Of a DNA stretch of 50,563 nucleotides, positions 7,532-16,503 are shown piece by piece; within the stretch, counting starts at the first letter, position 1; each line of letters starts with the position of its first letter. This DNA is from Nocardiopsis alkaliphila YIM 80379 (GTDB lineage Bacteria; Actinomycetota; Actinomycetes; Streptosporangiales; Streptosporangiaceae): contig NZ_ANBD01000058.1 in the NCBI RefSeq assembly GCF_000341005.1, forward strand, positions 1 through 50,563, in the 5' to 3' direction. The notes beneath the pieces are model-generated. The model searched no databases. It had not been told where the DNA came from and saw only the letters and a list, made by a program, of their open reading frames with translations. The translations under genes and the position numbers were made by a program.

Positions 7532-9051
7532 CCCCCCACGAGCCCACCGACCGAGCCCCTCAATGGGAGCGGTTGGTGTCCACCGCCCTGGTCGGCACCG
7601 CCCGACGAACCATCACCACCCCTCCCGGTCTGCCCGAACGCACGGAGAGCGCCGCAGCGCTGCTCGACCTGGCCGCCTTGGACACGGTCCGGACCCGAGC
7701 CGGATACACCGAGCACACCGCGACCCCCATCGCCTCGGATGAGCCCGACCCTCGCCCCGAGGTCGGTGAGGCCGCCACCCACCGGCTCGACCTCGTCCTC
7801 GACCACCGGTCCGAACTCCTGCCCGAATGGCTGGGCCTGGTCGTGCGCAGTGGCCGCAGGGTGCCCCACAGCAGGCTCCCCGACCTGCTCGAACGTGCCG
7901 CTCGGGACAGTGTTCTACGACCCGCGGTGGCCGCGGCCACGGGGACACGGGCCACCTGGCTGGCCGGTTTCAACAAGGCGTGGGCCTTCGTGACCGCCGA
8001 ACCCCTGCCGGGCGACGTCTTCGTCGACGAGGATTGGGAGAAGGGCACCTTCGGGCAGCGCCGTCGCGCCCTGTTCGCCCTGCGCGCCCAGAACCCCGCC
8101 AAGGCCCACGAACTACTGGCCAAGACCTGGCCGCACGAAAGAAAGGGTGAGGTTCGACGCGGGCTCTTGGACGCCCTCGAACCCCATTTGGAGGTCGAGG
8201 ACGCGCCCCTGCTCGACACCGCCCTCGACGATCGCAACGCCAACGTTCGCGGCAGAGCCCTGGCACTGATCACCCGCCTGTCCGACAGCGCACACGCGCA
8301 CCGGCTCCGTGCCCACCTGCGGGAACACCTGCGCGTCGCCCCCGACGCCCCACGGCCGATCGGTGTCGATTACCTGGACACCACCCGGGCCGACCTCCTG
8401 CGTGACCTCGCCCTGGCCACACCCGAGCAGGGGGTACGTCCGGACATCGAGCGCTGGGAACGCACCAAGGTCTTGGTGGTCCACGCTCCGTTGGACGTGT
8501 GGACCGACCGCTTCGACACCGACCCGGCGGGTGTCCTCGACCTGGTCGAGGACCACCCCGAGCTGCGTGACGCGCTCGTGGAATCCGTCTGCCTGCACCA
8601 GGACGCCGAGTGGGCGCGGGCCGTGCTCGACCACGCCGAGCTCGGGCTGCCCCACATGTTCCAGGCGAGCGTCCACAAGCTGAACCGGCCACGGATTCGG
8701 TCGCTCCTGGCCACGCTGCCCCCCGCCGAGCGGTGCGAGCGGATGCTCGCCGCCCTCGAACAGGTGAAGAAACACCGCACCCTGGGCCACGCGCTCATGG
8801 CCGCCGAGACCCCTTGGACCAGAGAACTCTCCGAGGCCGTCATCGGCAGGCTCCTGGACCCCCTCGACCTCACCGTGCCGGTGAACGTTCCGGACCACCG
8901 GGCCCTGGCCGAGGCCATCACCGCGTACATGCCCCCCGAACACCTCGACCTTCTTCCGGAGCAGCCGCCCTACGAGGAAGAGGCCCACACCTACCTCCGC
9001 CTACGCGACGCCCTCCGATTCCGCCTCGACATGCACAAGGAGCTTTCGTGA
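7528..9051 (+). CDS. DUF5691-type helical protein of the MoxR/vWA operon
   Basis: A 507-residue predicted all-helical protein rich in Leu, Ala, Arg and Asp, starting with the conserved WERLVSTALVGTARR block. I assign it to DUF5691 from that N-terminus and from its place between the SWIM and MoxR genes. The central part (about 190-330) has HEAT-like repeats of helices (for example LLDALEPHLEVEDAPLLDTA). No catalytic motif, signal peptide or membrane segment is seen. The GTG start overlaps the upstream stop by 4 bp and the end overlaps the next gene by 4 bp, so translation is probably coupled. Function unknown. Confidence 0.8.
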   Translation: MTPHEPTDRAPQWERLVSTALVGTARRTITTPPGLPERTESAAALLDLAALDTVRTRAGYTEHTATPIASDEPDPRPEVGEAATHRLDLVLDHRSELLPEWLGLVVRSGRRVPHSRLPDLLERAARDSVLRPAVAAATGTRATWLAGFNKAWAFVTAEPLPGDVFVDEDWEKGTFGQRRRALFALRAQNPAKAHELLAKTWPHERKGEVRRGLLDALEPHLEVEDAPLLDTALDDRNANVRGRALALITRLSDSAHAHRLRAHLREHLRVAPDAPRPIGVDYLDTTRADLLRDLALATPEQGVRPDIERWERTKVLVVHAPLDVWTDRFDTDPAGVLDLVEDHPELRDALVESVCLHQDAEWARAVLDHAELGLPHMFQASVHKLNRPRIRSLLATLPPAERCERMLAALEQVKKHRTLGHALMAAETPWTRELSEAVIGRLLDPLDLTVPVNVPDHRALAEAITAYMPPEHLDLLPEQPPYEEEAHTYLRLRDALRFRLDMHKELS

Positions 9052-10154
9052 CCACCTCCACCACCACCCCCGCCTCCAGCGCCCTGCGTCCTCACGCCGA
9101 GCAGACCTACGCCGCCGAACTCGACGCGCTGGCCAAGGTCGACGACCGCCGGCGTCCCCCGGGCTGGAACCTGTCCCCGTGGGCGGTCACGCGATACCTG
9201 CTCGGCACCACCCTCGACGACGGCACCGAGATCACCCCCAAGTACATCGGTTCGCGTCGGATCGTGGAGGTCGCCGTGGCCACCCTGGCCACCGACCGCG
9301 CCCTACTGCTCATCGGTGTCCCCGGCACGGCCAAGACCTGGCTGTCCGAACACCTGGCCGCCGCGATCGCCGGTGACTCCACCCTGCTGGTCCAGGGAAC
9401 CGCCGGCACGTCCGAGGAAGCCGTCCGGTACGGATGGAACTACGCCCGCCTGCTGGCCGAGGGCCCCTCCGAGGCGGCGATGGTACCCAGTCCCGTCATG
9501 ACCGCCATGGCACGCGGCTCCATCGGACGCATCGAGGAACTCACCCGTATGCCCTCCGACGTGCAGGACGGCCTCATCACCGTGCTATCGGAGAAGTCGC
9601 TGCCCGTGGCCGAACTCGGCATCGAGGTGCAGGCCCAGCGTGGTTTCAACATCATCGCCACCGCCAACGACCGCGACCGAGGCGTCAACGACCTGTCCAG
9701 TGCCCTGCGACGCCGATTCAACACCGTGGTGCTGCCGGTCCCGGACAGCGCCGAGGACGAGGTCCGCATCGTCACCCAGCGAGTGGAACAGCTAGGTCGA
9801 GCGCTGGAGCTGCCGGAGGTGCCCGCCGGGCTGACCGAGATCCAGCGCGTGGTCACCGTCTTCCGCGAATTGCGTTCCGGGGTCACCGAGGACAACACCA
9901 CCAAGGTCAAGTCACCCAGTGGCACCCTGAGCACCGCCGAGGCGATCTCGGTGATCACCAACGGCATCGCCCTGGCCGCGCACTTCGGTGATGGGACGCT
10001 GCGCCCCGCCGACGTCGCCGCCGGCATCCAAGGCGCCGTCGTCCAGGACCGGGTAGCCGATGGGGTCGTGTGGCGCGAGTACCTGGAGACCGTCGCCCGC
10101 GAGCGCGAGGGTTGGAGCGACTTCTACAAGGCCTGCCGTGAGGTGGGAGCCTGA
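9048..10154 (+). CDS. MoxR-family AAA+ ATPase
   Basis: A 368-residue AAA+ protein. Walker A is GVPGTAKT (90-97). The Walker B position reads GRIEEL (160-165), with Glu where most MoxR proteins have Asp. Sensor 1 is NIIATAND (201-208), followed by an arginine-rich LRRRFN segment. MoxR ATPases usually pair with a vWA protein and remodel or activate a partner; the vWA gene is two genes downstream. AAGGAG lies just before the GTG. Stop and next ATG overlap by one base. Confidence 0.9.
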   Translation: MTTSTTTPASSALRPHAEQTYAAELDALAKVDDRRRPPGWNLSPWAVTRYLLGTTLDDGTEITPKYIGSRRIVEVAVATLATDRALLLIGVPGTAKTWLSEHLAAAIAGDSTLLVQGTAGTSEEAVRYGWNYARLLAEGPSEAAMVPSPVMTAMARGSIGRIEELTRMPSDVQDGLITVLSEKSLPVAELGIEVQAQRGFNIIATANDRDRGVNDLSSALRRRFNTVVLPVPDSAEDEVRIVTQRVEQLGRALELPEVPAGLTEIQRVVTVFRELRSGVTEDNTTKVKSPSGTLSTAEAISVITNGIALAAHFGDGTLRPADVAAGIQGAVVQDRVADGVVWREYLETVAREREGWSDFYKACREVGA

Positions 10155-12496
10155 TGGGACGTCCCCGATCAAACACCTCCGAAAAGGTGAGTGTCCTGGG
10201 CGTACGCCACCACGGCCCGGGCTCGGCCCGGGCCGTGCGGGCCGCCCTGGAGGAGATCGAACCCGACCTCGTGCTCATCGAGGGACCGCCCGAGGCCGAC
10301 GCCCTGACCTCGTTGGTGGATGGCCTGGAGCCACCGGTGGCGTTGTTGGTGCATCTGGCCCAGACCCCCGAGGCGGGCTCGGTACGCTCCCGAGAAGGCT
10401 GGTCCTTCTGGCCGTTCGCGAGCTTTTCACCCGAGTGGGTCGCTCTACGGCACGCTCACGACAATGACGTCCCGGTGCGTTTTTGCGACCTGCCCGCCGC
10501 GCACACGCTCGCCGAACGCATCGCCCTCGCCGAGGCGGAGGAAAAGGCCACCGAGGAGGAACCGGCTCCGTCCGCCGCCGACCCCGAGGCCTCCTCGGGC
10601 GAGGAAGAAAAGAGATCCGGAGAACCCGGCACCGTCGACACACCCCGGGTTCGGATGGATCCGCTCGGAGTGCTCGCCGAGGCCGCCGGTTACGACGACG
10701 CCGAACGCTGGTGGGACGACGTCGTCGAACAACGCCTCGATGGTGAACCCTCGCCCTTCCCCGCGATCGCCGACGCCATGGCGGCCGTGCGCGCCGAGAC
10801 CGGTCCCGAGACCGGTCGGGACGCACGTCGTGAGGCCTACATGCGCCAGACCCTGCGCGCCGCCCTCAAGCAGGGTCATGAGCGGATCGCGGTGGTCTGC
10901 GGGGCCTGGCACGCCCCCGCCCTACGTGACCTGTCCGACCATTCGATCAAGAACGACACCGCCCTGCTCAAAGGGTTGCCCAAGGTCAAGACCACCGCCA
11001 CCTGGGTGCCGTGGACCCATGGGCGGCTCGCCAACGCCAGTGGCTATGGCGCGGGGGTGACCTCCCCGGGTTGGTACCACCACCTGTTCACCGCCCCGGA
11101 CCTGCCGGTGCATCGATGGCTCACCGAAGCCGCCCGCCTGCTTCGGGAGGAGGGCCAACAGGTCTCGTCCTCGCACGTCATCGAAGGCGTGCGCTTGGCC
11201 GAAAGCCTCGCGGTCCTGCGCGGTCGTCCCCTCGCGGGGCTCGACGAGGTCGCCGAGGCGGTCACCGCCGTCCTCTGTGAAGGAGAACCGACCCGAGCGG
11301 CACTGATCCATGAACGCATGAAGATCGGGGAACGTCTCGGCTCGATTCCGCCGGACACCCCCATGGTGCCGTTGCAGCGTGACCTCATGGCCCTCCAGAA
11401 ACGGTTGAGGCTCAAGCCCGAGGCGTTCGATCGTGACCTCGACCTGGATCTGCGCAAGGAGAGCCAGCGCGAACGTAGCGTGCTGTTGCACCGGCTCCGG
11501 CTGATCGGAATCGAGTGGGGGTCGCCGCGCATCCCTGATGGTGGTCAGCGGGGCACCTTCCGGGAGAGTTGGCGACTGCGCTGGGAACCCGACATGGACG
11601 TGGCCCTGATCGAGGCCGCGCCTTGGGGAACCACCGTGGCTTCCGCCGCGTCCGCCCGTGTCGCGGAACTGGCCGCCGAAGCCGAACTACCCACCCTCAC
11701 CGCGCTCACCGAACAGTGCCTGTTCGCCGAGCTGGGTGAGGCGCTGCCCGCCGTGCTCGCCCGGCTCACCGACCGGGCCGCCACCGATGGTGACATCACC
11801 CACCTGATGTCGGCGCTGCCGCCGCTGGCGCGCTCCACCCGTTACGGCGACGTGCGCGGGACCGACAGCGGTCATCTGCGCACCGTCGCCCAACAGATCC
11901 TGGCCCGGGTGCGCGCGGGTCTGGCCCCGGCCGTGCGTGGGCTGGACGACGACGCTGCGGCCGAGTTCGTCAAGGCGATCGACCGCACGCACAACGCGGC
12001 CACCCTCCTGGACGACGACCTGCCGGCCTGGCTCGACAGCCTCGCCGACCTGGCCGTTCGGGACGGCGTTCCCGGGCGGATCGCCGGGAGGATCAACCGG
12101 CTTCTGTCCGACGCCGGTCGGGTGGAGGCTCCGGAGCTGCGCCGACGGCTCGGGCTGGTGATGTCGGCGGGCACCGATCCCACTCGCGCGGTCGCCTGGC
12201 TGGAGGGGTTCCTTCAGGGGAGCGGGTTGATCCTCGTACACGACGACCAGTTGCTCGACCTGATCGACACCTGGCTCCTGGCCCTGCCCGAAGAGCGGTT
12301 CGTCGCGATCCTGCCACTGCTGCGGCGTACCTTCGGGGCCTTCGACTCCGGTGAACGCAAGGAAATCGGGGCGGCGGTGACCCGCAAGGACGGTGCCCGG
12401 ATCACCGAAGGCCGTGCGCGGCGTCCCGTGGACGACGTACGTGCGGCTCCCGCCGTCGCGGCCGTGCTGGGACTACTCGAAAGGAGCGGTGCGTGA
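10154..12496 (+). CDS. DUF5682 family protein of the MoxR/vWA operon
   Basis: A 780-residue protein. The N-terminus VLGVRHHGPGSARAVRAALE followed by LVLIEGPPEADAL is typical of DUF5682, a fold I associate with TraB/ChaN/erythromycin-esterase-like proteins with conserved His and Glu residues. GAWHAP near 255 may be part of the same active site. An acidic low-complexity insert (about 118-158) interrupts the N-terminal domain, and the C-terminal half is helical. No signal peptide. An enzymatic role is only an inference. Overlaps both neighbours. Confidence 0.82.
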   Translation: MGRPRSNTSEKVSVLGVRHHGPGSARAVRAALEEIEPDLVLIEGPPEADALTSLVDGLEPPVALLVHLAQTPEAGSVRSREGWSFWPFASFSPEWVALRHAHDNDVPVRFCDLPAAHTLAERIALAEAEEKATEEEPAPSAADPEASSGEEEKRSGEPGTVDTPRVRMDPLGVLAEAAGYDDAERWWDDVVEQRLDGEPSPFPAIADAMAAVRAETGPETGRDARREAYMRQTLRAALKQGHERIAVVCGAWHAPALRDLSDHSIKNDTALLKGLPKVKTTATWVPWTHGRLANASGYGAGVTSPGWYHHLFTAPDLPVHRWLTEAARLLREEGQQVSSSHVIEGVRLAESLAVLRGRPLAGLDEVAEAVTAVLCEGEPTRAALIHERMKIGERLGSIPPDTPMVPLQRDLMALQKRLRLKPEAFDRDLDLDLRKESQRERSVLLHRLRLIGIEWGSPRIPDGGQRGTFRESWRLRWEPDMDVALIEAAPWGTTVASAASARVAELAAEAELPTLTALTEQCLFAELGEALPAVLARLTDRAATDGDITHLMSALPPLARSTRYGDVRGTDSGHLRTVAQQILARVRAGLAPAVRGLDDDAAAEFVKAIDRTHNAATLLDDDLPAWLDSLADLAVRDGVPGRIAGRINRLLSDAGRVEAPELRRRLGLVMSAGTDPTRAVAWLEGFLQGSGLILVHDDQLLDLIDTWLLALPEERFVAILPLLRRTFGAFDSGERKEIGAAVTRKDGARITEGRARRPVDDVRAAPAVAAVLGLLERSGA

Positions 12497-13665
12497 GCGC
12501 CACGACCCCCACCGAACGGGCTCGCCGCTGGCGATTGGTCCTCGGCGAGAGATCGGGCCGTGTGTCCCTGGCCGAGCGTGATCAGGCGATGGACACGGCT
12601 CTGGGCGCGCTGTACAACCGTGGCGAGGGTGCCGCCAGAAGGGGTGGCGGCACCGGTGACCGTGGGGCCGACCTCAGTGGTTCGGCGCCCAGGGTGGCCC
12701 GCTGGCTGGGGGACATCCGCGAGTACTTTCCGTCCTCCATCGTGCGGGTGATGCAGTCCGACGCGATGGACCGGCTCGGTCTGCACCAGCTGTTGCTGGA
12801 ACCAGAGATGATGGAGTCGGTGGAGCCGGACGTGCACCTGGTGGGGACGTTGCTCTCGCTCAATCGGGTGATGCCGGCCGAGGCGCGTGAGAGCGCGCGG
12901 GCGATCGTGCGCAAGGTCGTGGAGGACTTGGAGAAACGGGTCGCGCAGAAGACCCGTTCCCAGATCAAGGGCGCGATCGACCGGTCGACCAAGACACACC
13001 GACCGCGTCGAGTGGCCGACATCGACTGGAACGCCACCATCCGGCGCAACCTGGCGCACTACCTGCCCGAGCACGACACGGTGATTCCGCAGACCCTCAT
13101 CGGCCATGGGCGACGGAGCCAGGGGGTGCGAAAGGACGTGGTGCTGGCCATCGACCAGAGTGGTTCGATGGCGTCCTCGGTGGTCTACGCGAGTGTGTTC
13201 GGAGCCGTGTTGGCTTCGATGCGCACGCTCAAGACCTCGCTGGTGGTGTTCGACACCGCCGTGGTGGACCTGACCGAACAGCTCACCGATCCGGTGGAGG
13301 TGTTGTTCGGAACCCAGCTCGGCGGCGGTACCAACATCAACAAGGCCATCGGCTACGGCCAGACCTTGATCGATAGGCCCCAGGATTCGATCTTCGTGCT
13401 GATCAGCGACCTGTACGAGGGTGGCGTGCGCGAGGAGATGTTGAAGAGGGTGGCGACGATGAAGGCCGCCGGGGTGCAGGTGGTGGTGCTGCTGGCGTTG
13501 TCCGACGAAGGCGCGCCGTTCTATCACCGTGGGAACGCCGCCGCCTTGGCCGATATGGGGGTCCCGGCCTTCGCCTGTAGTCCGGACGTGTTCCCGGAGT
13601 TGATGGCGGCGGCGATCCAGGATCAGCCCTTGGATGCCTGGGTCGACAAGCACCTCGATGAATAG
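12493..13665 (+). CDS. vWA-domain protein, partner of the MoxR ATPase
   Basis: A 390-residue protein with a helical N-terminal half and a von Willebrand factor A domain from about 214. The metal-ion-dependent adhesion site is intact: DQSGS (Asp221, Ser223, Ser225), Thr280 in GGGTN and Asp306 in ISDLYE. MoxR-vWA pairs are thought to act as chaperone-like assemblies. Last gene of the operon: its GTG overlaps the previous stop and a strong hairpin follows. Confidence 0.9.
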   Translation: MSATTPTERARRWRLVLGERSGRVSLAERDQAMDTALGALYNRGEGAARRGGGTGDRGADLSGSAPRVARWLGDIREYFPSSIVRVMQSDAMDRLGLHQLLLEPEMMESVEPDVHLVGTLLSLNRVMPAEARESARAIVRKVVEDLEKRVAQKTRSQIKGAIDRSTKTHRPRRVADIDWNATIRRNLAHYLPEHDTVIPQTLIGHGRRSQGVRKDVVLAIDQSGSMASSVVYASVFGAVLASMRTLKTSLVVFDTAVVDLTEQLTDPVEVLFGTQLGGGTNINKAIGYGQTLIDRPQDSIFVLISDLYEGGVREEMLKRVATMKAAGVQVVVLLALSDEGAPFYHRGNAAALADMGVPAFACSPDVFPELMAAAIQDQPLDAWVDKHLDE

Positions 13666-13672
13666 GTGAATC

Positions 13673-13701
13673 GGGTGGGGCCGACCCGGACGGCCCCACC
13701 C
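13673..13701 (+). terminator. terminator of the MoxR/vWA operon
   Basis: An 11-bp perfect stem (GGGTGGGGCCG / CGGCCCCACCC) with a 7-nt loop, 8 bp after the vWA stop codon. Confidence 0.85.
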
Positions 13702-13756
13702 GCCGTCCGGGGCGCGATCGGACACGGCGTCGCTCACCGGCGTTTCAAACAATCGA

Positions 13757-13996
13757 GTGAACGGGTCTCGACCGATCCGACCCTGGTCGCAGGCCTGTCG
13801 ATCCACCAAGGTGGGGTCGTTCCTCGGCACGGATCCGAACGCGTTTCCACGGGACTTCGCGGTGCTGTTCCGATTCGGTGAGGAGTCGTCGCGGGTCCGT
13901 GGCCGACAACCCATGCCGGCGCGGATGATGTGGTCGGAGGTCGAGGAGTCGACCAAGGGCGCTGAAGGGGTGGAGTTGATCGGCGAAAGGATCTGA
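13757..13996 (+). CDS. possible small hypothetical protein or gene remnant
   Basis: A 79-residue frame with a GTG start whose third codon positions are strongly G/C-biased, unlike the neighbouring frames, and whose middle looks protein-like (GSFLGTDPNAFPRDFAVLF). There is no RBS and I recognise no family. The 437-bp gap between the vWA and CRP-like genes holds nothing else that I can support. It could be the leftover end of a lost gene. Confidence 0.3.
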   Translation: MNGSRPIRPWSQACRSTKVGSFLGTDPNAFPRDFAVLFRFGEESSRVRGRQPMPARMMWSEVEESTKGAEGVELIGERI

Positions 13997-14102
13997 GCCG
14001 ACCCTTGAGGAGGGGAAGACCACGGGTCCCCTTGACCGTCTCCTCTGTCGGTGGGAGCCGGCGCTCCTCCGGGCATGATGAGGAGGGATGATCGGAGGAC
14101 AC

Positions 14103-14807
14103 ATGACCGACTGGCCACCGGGCACCTTCATGTCCAGGATCGGATGCCACGCAGCGGAGCGCCTCCTCTGCCTGGCGGAACCTCGTTACCTGGCGGCCAA
14201 CCGGATCCTCATCTCCCAAGGCGATGACAGTGAACAGGTCATGCTCCTGGGACCACCGGCGGAAGGTGAAACCTCGGACGCGGCCTGCGCGAAGGTCACC
14301 TCGGTCCTGCGCAACGGCACGGAGGCGATGTTCGGGATCCGGTTGCGTGGGGACCTGGTCGGTGAGCTCAGCATGTTCCGCGATGCCCCGGCGGTGGCCA
14401 CGGTCACCTCCTGCGCCCCACTGTCGGTGCGGGTCTTTTCGCACTCGGTGTTCGAGTCCTTCCTGACCGAACACCCCGAAGCATGGCGTGCGCTGATGGC
14501 GATGCTGGCCGAGCGTTTGGAGTGGTCCGACCGTCACCGGGCCGAATTCGTCGGTTACGAGGTCGAAGCCCGCCTGGCACGGGTCCTGGTCGACCTCGCC
14601 GAACGCCACGGCGTCCCCACCCGGGAAGGGACCGCCCTGGGAGTTCGGCTCTCCCACACCGATCTGGGAAAACTGATCGGGGCCCGTACCGACGCGGTCG
14701 GTAACGCCATCCGCCGCTTCCGTTCCGAGGGTTTGCTGGTGTCGGGCTACCGGCACGTGGTGATCGTGGACATGGAACGGTTGAACGGGGTCTACGAGAA
14801 CGCGTGA
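14103..14807 (+). CDS. Crp/Fnr-family transcriptional regulator
   Basis: A 234-residue protein. Residues about 15-125 form the cyclic-nucleotide-binding-like beta-roll (RILISQGD ... RGDLVGELSMF) and about 160-225 the winged helix (RLSHTDLGKLIGARTDAVGNAIRRF). The phosphate-binding Arg that normally follows GEL is absent (DAPAVATVTS), so cAMP binding is doubtful. The ATG at 14103 is preferred because CGGAGGA precedes it; an ATG 15 bp upstream is also possible. It stands alone, so its targets are unknown. Confidence 0.85.
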   Translation: MTDWPPGTFMSRIGCHAAERLLCLAEPRYLAANRILISQGDDSEQVMLLGPPAEGETSDAACAKVTSVLRNGTEAMFGIRLRGDLVGELSMFRDAPAVATVTSCAPLSVRVFSHSVFESFLTEHPEAWRALMAMLAERLEWSDRHRAEFVGYEVEARLARVLVDLAERHGVPTREGTALGVRLSHTDLGKLIGARTDAVGNAIRRFRSEGLLVSGYRHVVIVDMERLNGVYENA

Positions 14808-15311
14808 GCGGCTCGGCACGTGTTCAGGGCGTGGATTGCCGACTGGTCGGTGGTCCTGTGGTCTTGAAAGGGACAGAATCGCACTCGGGCATCGCGTCCC
14901 CTCGTTCCGCCCTGGCGGCGCTCAGTCCTCCGGCGCATCACCTTCGGGCGGGATATAAGAGTGATCATGGCCGCCGGAAGTGGTGAGGACGGCACCACCG
15001 CCGGCGGCCTCCCCCTTGTCGGCTCACCCTCCTTCCGGGATCGACGAGGTGCGTCGATCCGGCCTGGAGACACCGTCGCAGTGGTCAGGGTCCGCCGTGG
15101 CTACGACGCGGCAACGCTCCACCACTTCGAAGACCGTCGAGGCCGGCGTCCAGGACCTGGAGTCCCGAGCGGACTGGAAGCGGCGGGCAGCGCCCGGCCG
15201 GGCCGGTGAGGCCTTCATCACGGTCCGTCGACGAGAGTGCACGAAAAGTTCATCGAACCACTCCATGGGTAGTAGCGGTCCGGATACGAAAAGTGCTTCG
15301 GGAGGGTGCCC
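14808..15311. other. intergenic region, no supported gene
   Basis: About 500 bp between the CRP-like and FUSC genes. Small open frames on both strands lack an RBS and similarity. An ATATAA sequence near 14952 could be part of a promoter. Nothing else is supported. Confidence 0.5.
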
Positions 15312-16454
15312 ATGATCGCTGAATGGCTGCGGCGAGGGACCATCCGCGCCTACCGCAGACGAGGTTTCGAGCGCGAGACCGCAGTCCTCATCCTCAAATC
15401 CGCCTTGGCCGCCACACTCGCCTACGTGGTGGCCTATCTCATGGGGGAGTCCACCCAGATCGGCTTCGCCCCCTTCACCGCGCTGCTGATCGTGCAGCCC
15501 AGTGTCTACGGGTCGATGCTCCAGTCCGGACGCTACGTCGCGGCCGTGTTCGTCGGTGCCCTGTTGGCGGGGCTCACCGGTCTGACCGTCGGGCCCGAGG
15601 TCTGGGCGTTCGCCCTGGTCGTTCTGGTCGCCTTGGTGGTGGGCCAGTCGAGGTTCTTCGGAGGGCAGGGCACACAGATTCCGGTGGTGGCGGCGTTCGC
15701 GCTGGCCGGTGGTACCGCCACCAACGCCGAGGACTTGGGGTCGCTGCTGTTGATGGTCTGTGTGGGGGCGGCCAGCGCCCTGCTGGTCAACCTCGCCTTG
15801 GCCCCCGCGATTCGATTCCGGGACGCCGAGAACGCGGTCCTGGACTTCGCCGATGGCCTGCGCTCTTTGACCGAGGAGATGGCGGTGGGATTGCGTCAGG
15901 GCGAGGAAGGGCTGGACCTGGACCACTGGACCAGGGCGGCGGACGGGTTCGACGGCACCATGCGCAACGCCCTGGAATCGGTCTACCGGCAAAAGGACCG
16001 CTTCAGATGGAACCCTCGCAGGCTCCTGTCCCGAAGAGAGATCTCGGTGGAGCAGTTGGAGAACTATCGAGACTGGATCTACGCCCTGAGCCGTGCCTCC
16101 CGCCACGTGCAGTCGCTGGTACGCACCCTGCGCACCACCTTCCGTTCCAGTTCGCGTCTGCCGGCGCCCGATGAAGCCTTCCTGAAGGAGTTCGCCCCCC
16201 TGTTGGAACGAGCCTCGGAAGTCTTCGGAACCGTGCACGACTCCGAGGAACCGGACCACCAAGCGGTCTCCGAGGACCTGCGTGGATTGGTGCGGGCCGC
16301 ACTCGACGAAGTGGACGCCGAGCGTGAGCGCATGAGCCAGGTGTGGAGTAGCGAGCATTGGCCCGTCTACAGCGCACTGCTCACCGACGTCGCACGTCTC
16401 TTGGAGGAGGTCTGTGAGGGTCAGGAGTACACCGGAGGTTCCCAGGATCGGTGA
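15312..16454 (+). CDS. FUSC / aromatic-acid-exporter family membrane protein
   Basis: A 380-residue protein whose first 170 residues contain about five hydrophobic segments (such as LILKSALAATLAYVVAYLMG and VWAFALVVLVALVVG) with the QIGFAPFTALLIVQPSVYGS block typical of FUSC/ArAE proteins. The C-terminal 200 residues are a soluble, charged helical domain. The family is linked to export of aromatic acids or other amphiphiles; the substrate here is unknown. GGGAGG lies 6 bp before the ATG; an in-frame GTG two codons upstream is a less likely start. Confidence 0.8.
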   Translation: MIAEWLRRGTIRAYRRRGFERETAVLILKSALAATLAYVVAYLMGESTQIGFAPFTALLIVQPSVYGSMLQSGRYVAAVFVGALLAGLTGLTVGPEVWAFALVVLVALVVGQSRFFGGQGTQIPVVAAFALAGGTATNAEDLGSLLLMVCVGAASALLVNLALAPAIRFRDAENAVLDFADGLRSLTEEMAVGLRQGEEGLDLDHWTRAADGFDGTMRNALESVYRQKDRFRWNPRRLLSRREISVEQLENYRDWIYALSRASRHVQSLVRTLRTTFRSSSRLPAPDEAFLKEFAPLLERASEVFGTVHDSEEPDHQAVSEDLRGLVRAALDEVDAERERMSQVWSSEHWPVYSALLTDVARLLEEVCEGQEYTGGSQDR

Positions 16455-16503
16455 GGGTCACCGGAGGGGGAGTGGCCGGCGCCCGAGTGGGCAGGGTCGT
16501 GAC

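Noticed and set aside
13734..14819. 361-codon minus-strand frame
   Set aside because: It is antisense to the CRP-like regulator, has shadow-frame composition and no RBS.
15024..16358. 444-codon minus-strand frame
   Set aside because: It is antisense to the FUSC-type membrane protein, which has clear membrane helices and an RBS.
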